A program made the translations under genes and the position numbers. A DNA stretch of 64,000 nt from Amia ocellicauda (Eukaryota > Chordata > Actinopteri > Amiiformes > Amiidae): the NCBI RefSeq assembly GCF_036373705.1, contig NC_089868.1, positions 12,711,020 through 12,775,019 on the forward strand. The letters run 5' to 3'. Below, piece after piece: positions 28,322 through 40,300 of this stretch. Each line of letters starts with the position of its first letter. Positions within the stretch are counted from its first letter, which is position 1. The notes beneath the pieces were generated by a model, which did not search any database, was not told the origin of the DNA, and was given only the letters and a program-made list of their open reading frames with translations.

Positions 28322-30700
28322 ATATGTGTGTCGTTAGGCATTATTTGTGTGCATGTTTCTTAAAGAGAACAAGTGAACCACTGGAAAGGAAAATAATATA
28401 AGTTAACTTCCCCAAGTATCCAGGAGTTAATGACAGTGAAACATTGTAACAATCACAATCAGAAATTACCAAGAGTTACCAAGAGATCTAATTCACCACA
28501 CCTCTTTATAATTTATTCAATGAAAGGATTAGGATTGTTTACAAAGATACATAGTATTATATATCAGTGGTAATCAAGTCAGTGGTCCCCATTATGTAGG
28601 GAAAATAACTATTTTTTGGTTCATGTTCAAACTGAGCCTTCAGTTACTTCAATGAATGTGTAGCGTAAGGTACACTTATAAAATTCAATTAAAGATGTGA
28701 ATTTATAGTATCACCTTATCACGAATCCTTCCGTGACCAAATCAAAGACCATGGGATCACATATGATAACACACAAATCGTTAAACAAAAAAGGTTATGA
28801 ACACATTGACTACAATACCGGCTAGTAAGACGAAGGTGAGTCTCTCATTAGTATTATTAGTCAGACATTAAATACTACGCAGGTTAGTATTTATGTCAGG
28901 TAACTTCTCGTTATATACATATCAGTCTCATTTACGTTTAGGTGCCGAGAAAGATCCTATCATTACTTGTTACCACAATTAACTGATTATTATTCAATGA
29001 TTAAGGATAGGCAGTGCCACCAATAATCTAATGTCTATTAACGTGTGTCAATTTCAGACTAAACAGTTAAACAGGAATGAGAAGATATTTCTCAGCGTTG
29101 ACAGATTTTATTTCTAAAATTATCAACAAAACAGTTTAATGCAACACACATTTATATTTAAGAAAACTAAATGATATTACACATTCTAGAGTTATGAATC
29201 ACAGATTAACATTTCTAATTGATTTCTCAAATGTCATGAATCATGAACTCCAAACTGTTAAACTTATCTGAACTTCGTCGCAGAGAGGCCTCTCTGGCTT
29301 CGGGCTCAGATAACAGCACACGGCACGAGGTCCGTGTGTTTTGGAACAAAGGCAGTCCGGTTCGGCTTCGTCCAAGAACTTCCACTCAGTCGATGCACCT
29401 GGAAGTCGGGGTTTCGCAAAAGTAGAGTCGTTTCCAAACAGATTTTCCACTGGTTTGAAGGCTCCAAGGTTGTGCACAAAATCTTCTTTGTAAGCAGGGT
29501 TTCCACCGTAGTTACTTGAAGACAAAGTCTTTGAGGAAAGCAGGGCCCTGTTTGTTCCAAGGGTCAAGTTTCTTAAGACTCAAATAGCTATTTAAATGAC
29601 TGACACTTTCGTATATTGTCCAGCTGTAAAACTCCACTGATCAGGTGGGCACAGGCGGGCAGCGCAGTCTGTAAAGTTCTTTATTTAATAAAGTCCTTTA
29701 AAATAATTCTTCGTACGGCTCAATCTCCTTCTCCCAGTTTAACTCTTCTGTTGCCGGCAAAGACTTGGTTGGTTTCTGGTTCCGGTTCTGGCAACAGAGC
29801 TACAGGTTGAGCTGTGGCAGCGAGTTTCTGGTTCAGGTGAGAGAGAGAGATAAAAAGGCCGTGCGCTGTTCCTTATAGTCTGTCAGATCAATAGGTGATT
29901 GGTTCTTGAATTTTTGAGATTGGATTTTGGTTTCAGCCCCCAGTGTCCTATTGGAGGGGGGCTTGATTTATGACTGATGTCAATCCATGCCATCTTTTGG
30001 AAATGCCGGTTGGCCCGTGTTCGTAGCTCTATGTCGGGATTTCGGCTCTCGTCCACTTCAAAGAGTTTTTATCACCTACAGGCCCCTTTCTCCAGACATT
30101 TCACAGCAGGACTCCAAACCATTCGGCCCATTCTCGGTGCCATCCTCCCCAAAACTGTCACTCTGATGCAAACCAGTTCCAAGCTGATGAGCTAAGGAAA
30201 TCTGATAACTTTGGGGGGGGAGAGGTCTTCTTTAGATCAGTGCTTCAGCTCAGAGCCAAAATGCTCTTATCAAAATACACCCAACATAACGCTACAAATG
30301 CAAAAGTACTTAAACCCACCTTTTACTTAATTTATAAAACAATGATATATTTAATCATGGAGGACTGGAATATATAGTGCCTGGTCCATCAAATACCAGA
30401 ATATCCAGATTATTAAACTGAATTATTGAATTATAAACCAATTGTTGCCCTGTCATTTGTGCAGTGTGAATCCAGGGAGTTCAAACAGGGAGCCCTAAAC
30501 TTGGGTATTAAGTTACATGGTTGCATGGGGTTTTGATTATTATCCTACTACCCTCTGATGGGTTTTTTATATTTTAATCAAGATATACATGACAAAACTT
30601 CTCAAATAAAGTGGCTACATTTGTATTTATGTTTTTTTGAACAATTACTCAAACTACCTATTCTAAGGAAAAATAATAAATACTTTTGAAAACCACAGAG
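28322..30700. other. Unassigned intergenic tract upstream of sh3glb1
   Basis: Positions 29100-30200 differ from their surroundings in being richer in G+C and CpG. They contain a minus-strand open frame of 108 codons (29241-29567) that lacks an ATG start and has a TTTATT (minus AATAAA) at 29108 beyond its stop. The frame has no match I can name. The tract could be a decayed repeat, an LTR-like element (several CTGGTTTCTGGTTCCGG-like repeats at 29765-29835) or a terminal exon of an unknown gene. Confidence 0.3.
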
Positions 30701-30734
30701 AGCGCGTTGATCTATCGATTTATTACCATATAAT

Positions 30735-31337
30735 TTATATATACGTGTAACTACAGTTCCCGCAGGCTTCACACTGACCGATTGGAATCAATACAGGAGA
30801 CTCGACCATCACATGTAAGATTTGTCGGACAGCGACACCTACTGGGAACAAATAAAAACTGCGAGTTAACTCTGTGCAGGGAGTGAGGCAGATGGGTCCT
30901 CCTCTTCCTCTTGTGTTTACCGATGCAATTGCTGGTGTCACGTTAATGTTGCGCAGATTCCAGCTGTACTGCGACGATCTGCGCGGCTCCACCAATGGGA
31001 TCGGCGCAATCCTGCAGCTCTGTGCAGATCGCGACCAACGGGCAGAGTTCCACAATTCTGCGCCGATCTGCACAATTCCGGCGATCCCATTGGTGGAGAG
31101 GCGCAGATCCGCGCAGAACCGTGGAAATCTGCGCTACACGAACGCGATCTGTGTTTGCTGCCAGACATCCCGTGGACTGTGGGAGGGACACGCATTCCCA
31201 GCCTTGGAAGAAGACTTGTCTGCAGTCGGGGAATCTTCTTTGTAGGGGAAATCGAAAGAAAATAATATATGTCTTCTCAGCGGTCAAATAATTTTAATTA
31301 AACTGTATGGAGAGGTTTTAAATAGTAACTCAACATC
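30735..31337 (+). promoter_or_regulatory. sh3glb1: CpG-rich promoter and 5' UTR of sh3glb1 with inverted CCAAT blocks
   Basis: CpG density rises clearly at 30950-31200. Two blocks form an inverted pair: TCCACCAATGGGATCGGCGC at about 30988 and the complement-type GGCGATCCCATTGGTGGA at about 31081-31098. Each holds a CCAAT box (one per strand). Repeated GATCTGCGC / GCGCAGATC words fill the interval. The start codon is about 240 bp downstream of the second block. CCAAT pairs are typical NF-Y targets in CpG promoters; the start site is inferred only. Confidence 0.6.
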
Positions 31338-34300
31338 ATGGACTTCAACGTCAAAAGATTAGCAGCTGACGCCGGCACTTTCCTTAGTCGAGCAGTTCAG
31401 GTAAATATACCATGTAATACACTTACGTAGGATTTTACTTTTAAATTAGTCTCTTTGGGCTCTTTCTGGATCCCCTCGGCCGAGCTTGGCGCGCCCGGAG
31501 ACGGTGTCCACGCACAGGAAAACCCGGTGCTCAGCGTGGGGCCTGCCGAGATGCTAGTGTCACGAGTTTAGAGGAAGCGGGCCTTTGGGCGTTGGTTTAA
31601 CGGGTTTGTATACAATTAATAAAAAAAAGATGTTTCTGTAACAGGGTGACATTAGATTTTGTATGACTATTTTAACTTAAAAAAAAAAGTAAACAAGCGC
31701 AAACCTAGAAAATGCAGTTTCACTTTCTATTGAAATTGCAATGCTGCCAAGGATAAGTTATAGGCTGATGAAAATCACCCGTCAAACCCATTTGGCAAAA
31801 TAAATGTAAACAGGGCAAGGTAATGATTAATCCGAATTAGTTCATGTTTAAGTTAGATGTAATAAGATCAGCGAATAAACGAGAAAAAACAATCACTGAT
31901 GTGTCATTTCTTTATTGACTGCAGATGTTCCTTTTCGTTCAATGGTTACAGTTACATTTGGTTTTGTTATTATATAGTCTAGTGTAGAAGCACCCTCTAT
32001 TTCTCATAAATATGTGTGTATATATACATAATTGGAAATTAATATATATGTGTGTGTTATACCGATTATTGAGCTAGACAGTGATTCTAGGGGGTGATTC
32101 AACAAGTGCAAAAACTTTATAATTCAAGGGCTGCACCACAGATGTAGTTTTACCCTTTAAATACCCTCATTTTCCAATAATTTAACAATAAAAGGCATTT
32201 TTGTTTGAAATTTGTTCCATTATTGTTGTTGTTATTATAGTTTACAGAAGAAAAGCTTGGCCAGGCAGAGAAGACCGAGTTGGATGCCCACCTGGAGAAG
32301 CTTTTAGGCAGAGCAGAATGCACCAAGCAGTGGACCGAGCGCATCCTGAAGCAGACTGAGGTTCTGCTCCAGCCAAACCCAAGTAAGATCCCGTATTTCA
32401 CTTTCTTAATAAGGCTTTGATTTTGTTCAGATTATTATCGTCATTAAAATCTTGTATCCCATATGTGTCACTTACAGTCTGCTTTTAAAAACTGAAGAAA
32501 TTGGTTCAACACAAGGTAAACGGAAGAACAAGATGCTTGTGAAACATCGAGTAGAGGGAGGTTTTGTGTACGAGGGTAATGCTGGGACAAAACATCTCTG
32601 TGAGGAAATACAGGATATCAGGCTACTCCATCACTGTTATGCCATAAAGGCAGGATGAGTTCTGCTTTTATCTGCCTGGCTTTCCTCCTTGCGGTTTCAG
32701 GTTTCCTCCAGCAATTTCATACCGCACGTCGACGGAGAGCTGAAATTATGTTTACGGATGTCTGTTGTTTAGTTTCTCCAAAGCCAGGTTTTTACCCAGT
32801 TGTTAAAGCTAAGGATAGGAGATTAAATTGTCTGTCACCTGGTTGTTTTCTGTCGAGGGCCAAATGGCTGCCAACGTGACAGAGCTGAAGGGGGGGACCC
32901 AATTCTTCAGCTGCTGCTTAATCTCAGAGCTGACAGCTGCAGCTTGATTTAAATTGTATGTTGCAGTTTATGCATTTCTCTATAATCATCACAGCCTGGA
33001 CAATTGTCCATATTTGTGTATGTATTTATTTTATATACAGATGGTGCAGAATTGGTGTACCTAGATAGTGTCCAGAAATGCCACGTGCAGTCTTCAATAG
33101 AAAACGACTGGGATTATCCTCTGACAGACTGGCTGTGTCAATGTGGGCACACGCATGTATAGAGCCATAGGTCCATTTCACTAAATGTTTAATAAAGGTT
33201 TTCCTGTCAACTCTAGTCACTGCCATTTTAAACCCCTCCAGGCTCATTTTGGCTGCAGTGTTTAATTACAAAACTGGTCACAATGCAACCTGTCCAAGTG
33301 TGCAACGCTTTGATTTAGCAGCAGAAATTTTAAAGTAGCACTTAACCCCCAAAACAGTGGCTTTAGTTTCTGATTGGCCAATTGCCTTCTTATGGTAAAG
33401 CCTTCACTGACTCTTCAAGAAAATCGCCTTTACTGTTTTCAGAGTAAAAAACTAAAACTAATTAGATTGTGATGGCTAATTATTGGTTGCAGTAAATGAC
33501 CATTCCTAATATAAGAGCAAGTGAAAGTAATAGATTGTGCCGCTGTTTGTTCTGAATTCCTCCAGGCCTTTTTTTCTGAATCTTGCCTGCAGTGGTTTTA
33601 GAGACGGATTACATAAGATATCATTTTTAATTGTAATTCCACAGGCTATTTGTCAGTTTACCACAAAGTCTTGGAATAGTGCTATACAATATAAAGTGAA
33701 GGAAGTTCATGACATCATTGCCTTTATATGGGGGTTCACTGTAGCATGTCATTTTACTGGGAAGCTGTTTATCAGAATACACAGTGACAGGTTGATCTGT
33801 TCAGCTCAATCACACAGTTAAAAGCTGTCATCTGCTTGCACTGCAGCAATAAGCCTGTGTGTGTGACAAGTCTGGAAATGTTTAGTCCATTCCTGTCCCC
33901 CCCCCCCTGTTCTTTCTAATATATGTTTCTATTACAAATCTAAACTAGAAAGATTAATTTCCCTCGGTGTGTAACTTGGCCCTAAACAACTCTCGGTATA
34001 CCATGTATTACACAGTTATTTATTTTTCTTTGTTCTGTCCAAGGTGCAGAGATCCTCGTGAAGTCTTATGACTCTTCTGTCTTAATTGAGTTTGCCTGCT
34101 TTAATTTGCAGATGTTAGAATAGAAGAATTTCTGTATGAGAAACTGGAAAAAAAAGTCCCCACCCGGATGAACAACCACGAACAGCTGGGACAGTATATG
34201 ATTGAATCTGGGAATGAGTGTGGACCAGGAACTGCCTACGGTAAGGGCTTTGTTAGTCAACAGTCATTTAGAAAAGTCAATAATGCACTGTAATTGAATG

Positions 34301-37300
34301 TTTTATTGCCCTGTCCTTTTAAGAGTTTCACTGCAGCACGAATCATTCCATTAAAATGTTGAATTGTAAATGTAGCTCATTTAAAAGCCATGTTGGATTT
34401 AGCTATGTGGTAAGTGAGGATAGGCATCACCCATTTTTAATGCACTCTGACCATTAATTACTTTTATATATCTGCAAAAAGATTAGATAATACACTAATT
34501 CATATTGTGTAGATTTTAAGTTATCTGACATGCTTAAACTCCGATATCTGTAATTGTCTAATTTATGTTGTGTACTTTTTGTGTGTGCTTTTTCCATTAA
34601 CATATCCCAGTGATGTAATGACCATATGAGACGCATATTGATTTAGACTGACCACTCTAATTAAGTTTCTGCTGGGTGTTTGTGTGCACCGGGAAATAAC
34701 GCTACAGAGATTAGCTCTGTATCGCCTACGGTGGAAAATAACTTCATTATCCATTCAGTTGGGGACACTCCTGCAGCTCTAAAACTGTCTTGCAAATCCT
34801 TGTGTAGGAAACGCTCTCATCAAGTGCGGAGAGACCCAGAAGGAGATTGGGAGCGCGGAGAGGGAGTTCATACAGAGCTCAGCCATTAACTTCCTTACAC
34901 CTTTCAGAAACTTCCTGGAGGGGGATTTCAAAACCATTTCAGTGAGTTAAATCATGCACTCGCTCTCTTTAATGCACAGAGAAATCTTCGCTCCCCACAT
35001 ATCTTTGAAAGCTGAAGTGTTGAACAAGTGTAACTAATTAAAAAAAGAATAAGTTAAATAATTTTCTGTGACGCTCATGCTAAATACTCTATTGAATTGA
35101 AAGGAATTGCAATGTGCAGGTATTTGGTTTCCACTTCTTATTTTTGTGTAATAAAGATTTCCCGATGGTGATTAACATCTAGGTTAATCACTTCTCTGTG
35201 ATCTGTGTGATATTTCTGTTAATAGACTAGAAACGCACCTTTTGCAAATCCCACAGAACACTTTAAAACATTTAATTTCAATTGTGAAATCTCAGGGTGG
35301 GTACAGTGCTCAGTCATCAGGGCTATCCCATTCTGTGCACAGAGTGTCAGTGTGTTTGGGGTTCACCCTTTAACCGGTACACTGTACTTGGCAACACACA
35401 CCACAGTGCAGTCACCTATACTCACCTAGTTAAACTCGATACTGACACCAATTCACAGAAGTGGAACCAGTTCACAGTGAAGTAAAACATGACATTTCCT
35501 CCGTGTTATTGAAACCGTAAGATGAAGCCAAGCAGATGCATAATCTGTTGAATAATGTTCTCTGTTAGGTTGAAATGTTAAGTGGCTGACTACTGTGAAG
35601 TAAGTAGTTATCCAGTTTGAAGCATGGACACGTTTAAACTCGATGCCCCTGCGTTTCACTCTAGGTTTAATTGGTGGAATAACACCATTGCCTCTCTAGG
35701 TCCTAAAAAGATGTGCGGCAAGCTGAAGTGCATGAGTGGGAATGACGGGCTTTGCAGTGCAAGATTAACAGACCCTTGCCGTCGATGCACTGTTAAAAAT
35801 GTCAAACGTGATTTTCAGCAGTTTTTGAATTCTGGGAATTGTCTCTGATTTTCATCATAATGGAAAATCAGCACAAACAAAAACTGTTCTTTGAAATAAA
35901 TTAATAATATATACATACAGATTTTTTTTTTCTTTTTTTTCTCAGAAAGAACGCAAGCTATTGCAGAATAAGCGTTTGGACCTGGATGCTGCGAAAACCA
36001 GACTGAAGAAAGCCCGGGTAGCTGAGGCCAGGGCAGCAGTAAGTGTGTCTAATTCTGGTGTTATTCAATCCAACAGCAGCCACATCTCTTAGGTTTGCCT
36101 TTTTTTGTCCCCTAGCTGTTCTTTCAGAAGTTCAGTTCTACATCTACTGTGGCTCCAAAATAACCACCCACAGCCAAATACAAGTACAGCTAGATAATTC
36201 TGCTTCTAGTAGGAACACTTTGAAAGTGTCACAGTTTTCAGTTCCAATTTTCAAATCCCAAGTTAATTGAGTTGCTAGACTGTGTTCCTGCTTGCCTTGC
36301 TGACTCATTTACCAGTCCTGTTCACAGCGTTCCATCCACTTTAACACTGCACTGACAAAACACCTTTCCCTCAGGTGTAATGACACGCATAGTGCAGTCA
36401 CACCTTAGGGAAGGTACCTTGTTGTTAAATAATTATTAGTCCCTAAAAAAAAAAAAAAAAAAAAAAAATCACAGTGCTTGTTTGCATCAGCGTGATGTCT
36501 GAACTGTGATTGTCAGTTAGTGCTGAGTCTATCCTTGTTAATATAAAGCAAGTAAAGTGCAAAATACTATTTAGGTGGTACAGTCATTAGTGTAAATTGA
36601 CTATACATAACTTTTACCCCACTTAAAAGACATTTAAGCCATAGTTCCCGAGGACCCTCTACCCTACCAAGCTCTCAATTACTTAATTTAACCCTTAGAA
36701 ACCAGCAGGGTAGGGGGTCCTCTGGGGACCCCCTGCTCTAAAGAAACCATGATATGTGTTGTAGCAGCATAATTTGAAATGAGGCCCATATTAAGGATAT
36801 TAAGGATCTATGGAATGTATTCCTTGTCTGCAATGAATTTGATTCTAGTTTTATATTGGAAGCATTTCATTACCCTCAGAAAAAAAATGTATTTGCTTCT
36901 GTACTGAAAGGTGGCAGTATAGGACCCAGTGTCCAGAACTGGAATGAACTGCTTATGCTTGTGGGCGGTGCAAGATGTGAATTTCTTGGAAATGGGGGGT
37001 GAGCGTTGGTGCAGTGTTTGATCCCATCATGGGTTGTGCTACTGGGACACTTTCAGCAGGGTTGTGGTAAGGAAAGGGAGAAATGTTTCATCTGTGTGTT
37101 TTGTACATAGTTTCCATAAGGAAATTGTTACAGTACATGATATGGGCTTCTGCAGTTCTTCCATGTATCATTTACTGTGGTCATGGGTTTAAATGCGAGT
37201 CTTTCCAAAAAATCTGGATGTGTAGGGAAACATTCAGATGGTTTACCTCCCCCAATTGTATGTTATTTGTTATGACTGCATTTGTAATCATACAGTAAAA

Positions 37301-40300
37301 CTTTTTCCAAGACTGGAAGTTCTAGCAGTCAGTAGAAACTAGGGACACACAAAGTCCTCTGCTGTGATATAAGAGGCAGAGGCCAAGATGCCCCTTCCTT
37401 TCCCTCTCTTAATAAGAAAGCAAACTGCTGAGGGTCGGGTGAAATGTGGGAGCTTTCTTACCTTGAAAGCATTAGTCAATCTTGGCTTGTGTGCCTGCCG
37501 AGTTTCATACCTGTCTTGTTTTTATCTCTGTGTGCCTCCGTGTGCTTTAGCAACTTAACTCGTCTCCTCCTGTGGCCGATAACCCAATGGTAAATTTCAC
37601 TTACATGCTCAACTTCCTGCATGTCAAATGGCTGAAGGTTTGTTGCCTCTGTTCAGAGTTTCCTTACTCTTTGGATTTTGTGCTTTCTCTTGCTGTTGCA
37701 GATGTGCTTAAATTTGGAAACACAGAGTGTGTTCACTATTCTTTGTCAGTCCATATTTTGGGACTTGGCTGGCCCACCTGATTCATGACCTGGTTACCTA
37801 GGCATCTGGAGGTTTGGATTTTAGTGCCATTGAAACACGATAGCCTTTCATTAGGATTATTCCACAAAATGAGTCGGAGCACTGCCTGGCCACATCACAA
37901 TTAACAAGCCTAATAGATAGGTGTTTTCTAATTGCTATTATGGAGTAGTCCTGTGCCTGCATGATAATAACTATCATATCTGTGACGGTATTTTATAATC
38001 CTTAATAACAGGCCTTTGGAGCGGAGTAGTGGAACAGTAGGTTTTTGCCCAGAGCTGGAGAAAATAAAATGTTGCCTACTCGGTGCTCCAACTTTTTCTT
38101 TAATACTTAGTTTTATGTTTGACCATTTTACGTTTGATTTTAATTTGAATGCAGGGGCGACTGGTTAAGTTAGCTTTTTACGGAACTACGACATAGCTGT
38201 TTGAAAAATGTGCAGGTGTATGTTATGTAATGAAAAAACTAAATTATTCAAATCCACAAAGGGAGTCAAAAATCAAACAAAGCACATATTCCTTAGCTGC
38301 TGTCAGACAGATGGCCCTGCCCCTTGAATACCATATTGTCAGTGGGCGATCCGTTTAGATTCGCTATTTTAGTTCTAACAATGTTTTTTTTTTTTAAACG
38401 GAATAACAATAATACAAAAAGTTAATAAACTCAAGTCAGGCAGCAGTCCTTTGTCAGGAAGTTGCTGTAATGTGATTTGATCTGTATACAGCATGCTCTG
38501 TTGTTCCAGCTTCAGGCTGTCTGCCAAAAAAGCATTTTAATGATTTTTATTATATAAGTATTTTCAAATAAAAATTTGAATGAAGTTACATTATTAAGAT
38601 TAGTTGAGCTGTAATAATTACAAACAATTCTGTGTTTTAAGGACAGCAGCAAGAGAAGGCATTTTGAGATTGTTTTATGTGATATTGAGTGTATATTTTA
38701 ACATTTTGTTGTCTGTGTGTGGAAGAACTGTGAATGAAGTGAGATGCCACATACGTTGTTGAGAGGTAGTGTAAAAAAAAAGTTGTAGGAGAGCTGTTGT
38801 GAAAGTATTTAGTTTTACAGATGGTTTTTACATGTTAATGATTTTGTGCATATGATTCATGCAATTTGGATACCAGCCCATTTTAAAAAATTACTGATTT
38901 ATTTAGTGTTGGTACACTGAAGACAAGTCAAATATTTTGTTCCCCCTAGAGATAATTTAAATTGTTAAATAAAGGGTGACTCTTAAGCTTAAAAAAAAAA
39001 TCACATTTGAGTTGATTTAAAATAAGAAAATGAATTTCCTATCAACTCAGCTGAGTTTATGTTGACTTTGATGTGGGATGTTGTCTGAACACCAGGTCTG
39101 TCACTTGGCTTCGTCATTCCAAAAATCAGCCATGGGAGCATCTTGTTGTGATGTCACTTTCTGTTTTGCATGGCCACACAACCAGAGTACAGGTTTGCAC
39201 AGCACCCATCATCTCTAAAGGACAAATAATCAATTTATATAAAGTCACCAACAGATTGAAAGGTCACTGAAACATGCAGTGTAAAGCCGCAACCTTCACC
39301 GCAATGTGCCTGTGTATATTTGTTACTTTAAGTGGATCATTTTACATTTGGTCTTAGCCTTGAGTCCCAAGTAGCTAGGCCATAATAATTTGACAGGCGT
39401 CCTTCTTTGTGATGAATAAACACAGTTGATAGCTCTCTAGTGTATCTTGTATAGGGTAATACATTTATTTTTTGCTGCTGCATCAATTTTTCATTCTAAA
39501 TACTGTGTCATTGTGTTAAATGCTTACTAGATGTGGGCAGAGGAAGTGACAAAGGTAAGTTCAATGTTTGCCAATGCACGGGTTGTTTTTTGCACTGGCT
39601 TCTTAAATGTATTGCTTGTGACAGATTTCATGAAAACAGTTGTCAACCAGTCAGCCAAAGAGCTATAGATGTGAAATGTTCTGTCATTCACCATGTTGTT
39701 TTCTATTGTCATGTGTATTTGAATTGATTTGTGTTACATATTTTGTTACATGTTTTTTCTAGTTCTTGTTTTTCTTCCTTCGCCCCCCTTTTCTGCACTG
39801 AAGTTTCCACCCATTTCAGCATGGCATTTTATTTTAAATGCCGATATAGACATGTTTATCACACTAACTTAAAAAAGTAATGTGAAAAGGAGGTGTTAAG
39901 TGGTGGGTCTGCGCTGATCGTTGTCACATTGTAAAGTCTTTTTATAAGTGTATGACTTAAGAGAAGTTGTCAGGCTTTTTTTGTGTCTGATTGCCTGACA
40001 GGCAGAGCAGGAGCTCAGAATAACTCAGAGCGAGTTCGATCGGCAGGCAGAGATCACCAGACTCCTGTTGGAAGGAATCAGTAGCACTCATGTAAGTCTC
40101 TTAGCAAAACGGAAAATGAAGGCCGTGTTCTGTGGGATACCACTGTCCGAACATATTGCATAGCTTTCTTTTGGGGAAGATTGCATTAATATACAGGATA
40201 TACAGGATAAAATGGCACCCAAGAAAACAAAATTCCTTCTGCACAGCTGATCACAGAACAAGTGTTTCAAAGACTCCGGTTCTCCCTGCTTTTGAACTTG

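Noticed and set aside
30735..31291. Five overlapping open frames upstream of sh3glb1
   Set aside because: They fall in the CpG-rich promoter with repeated GATCTGCGC words. Stops are scarce because of composition, and no product is recognisable.
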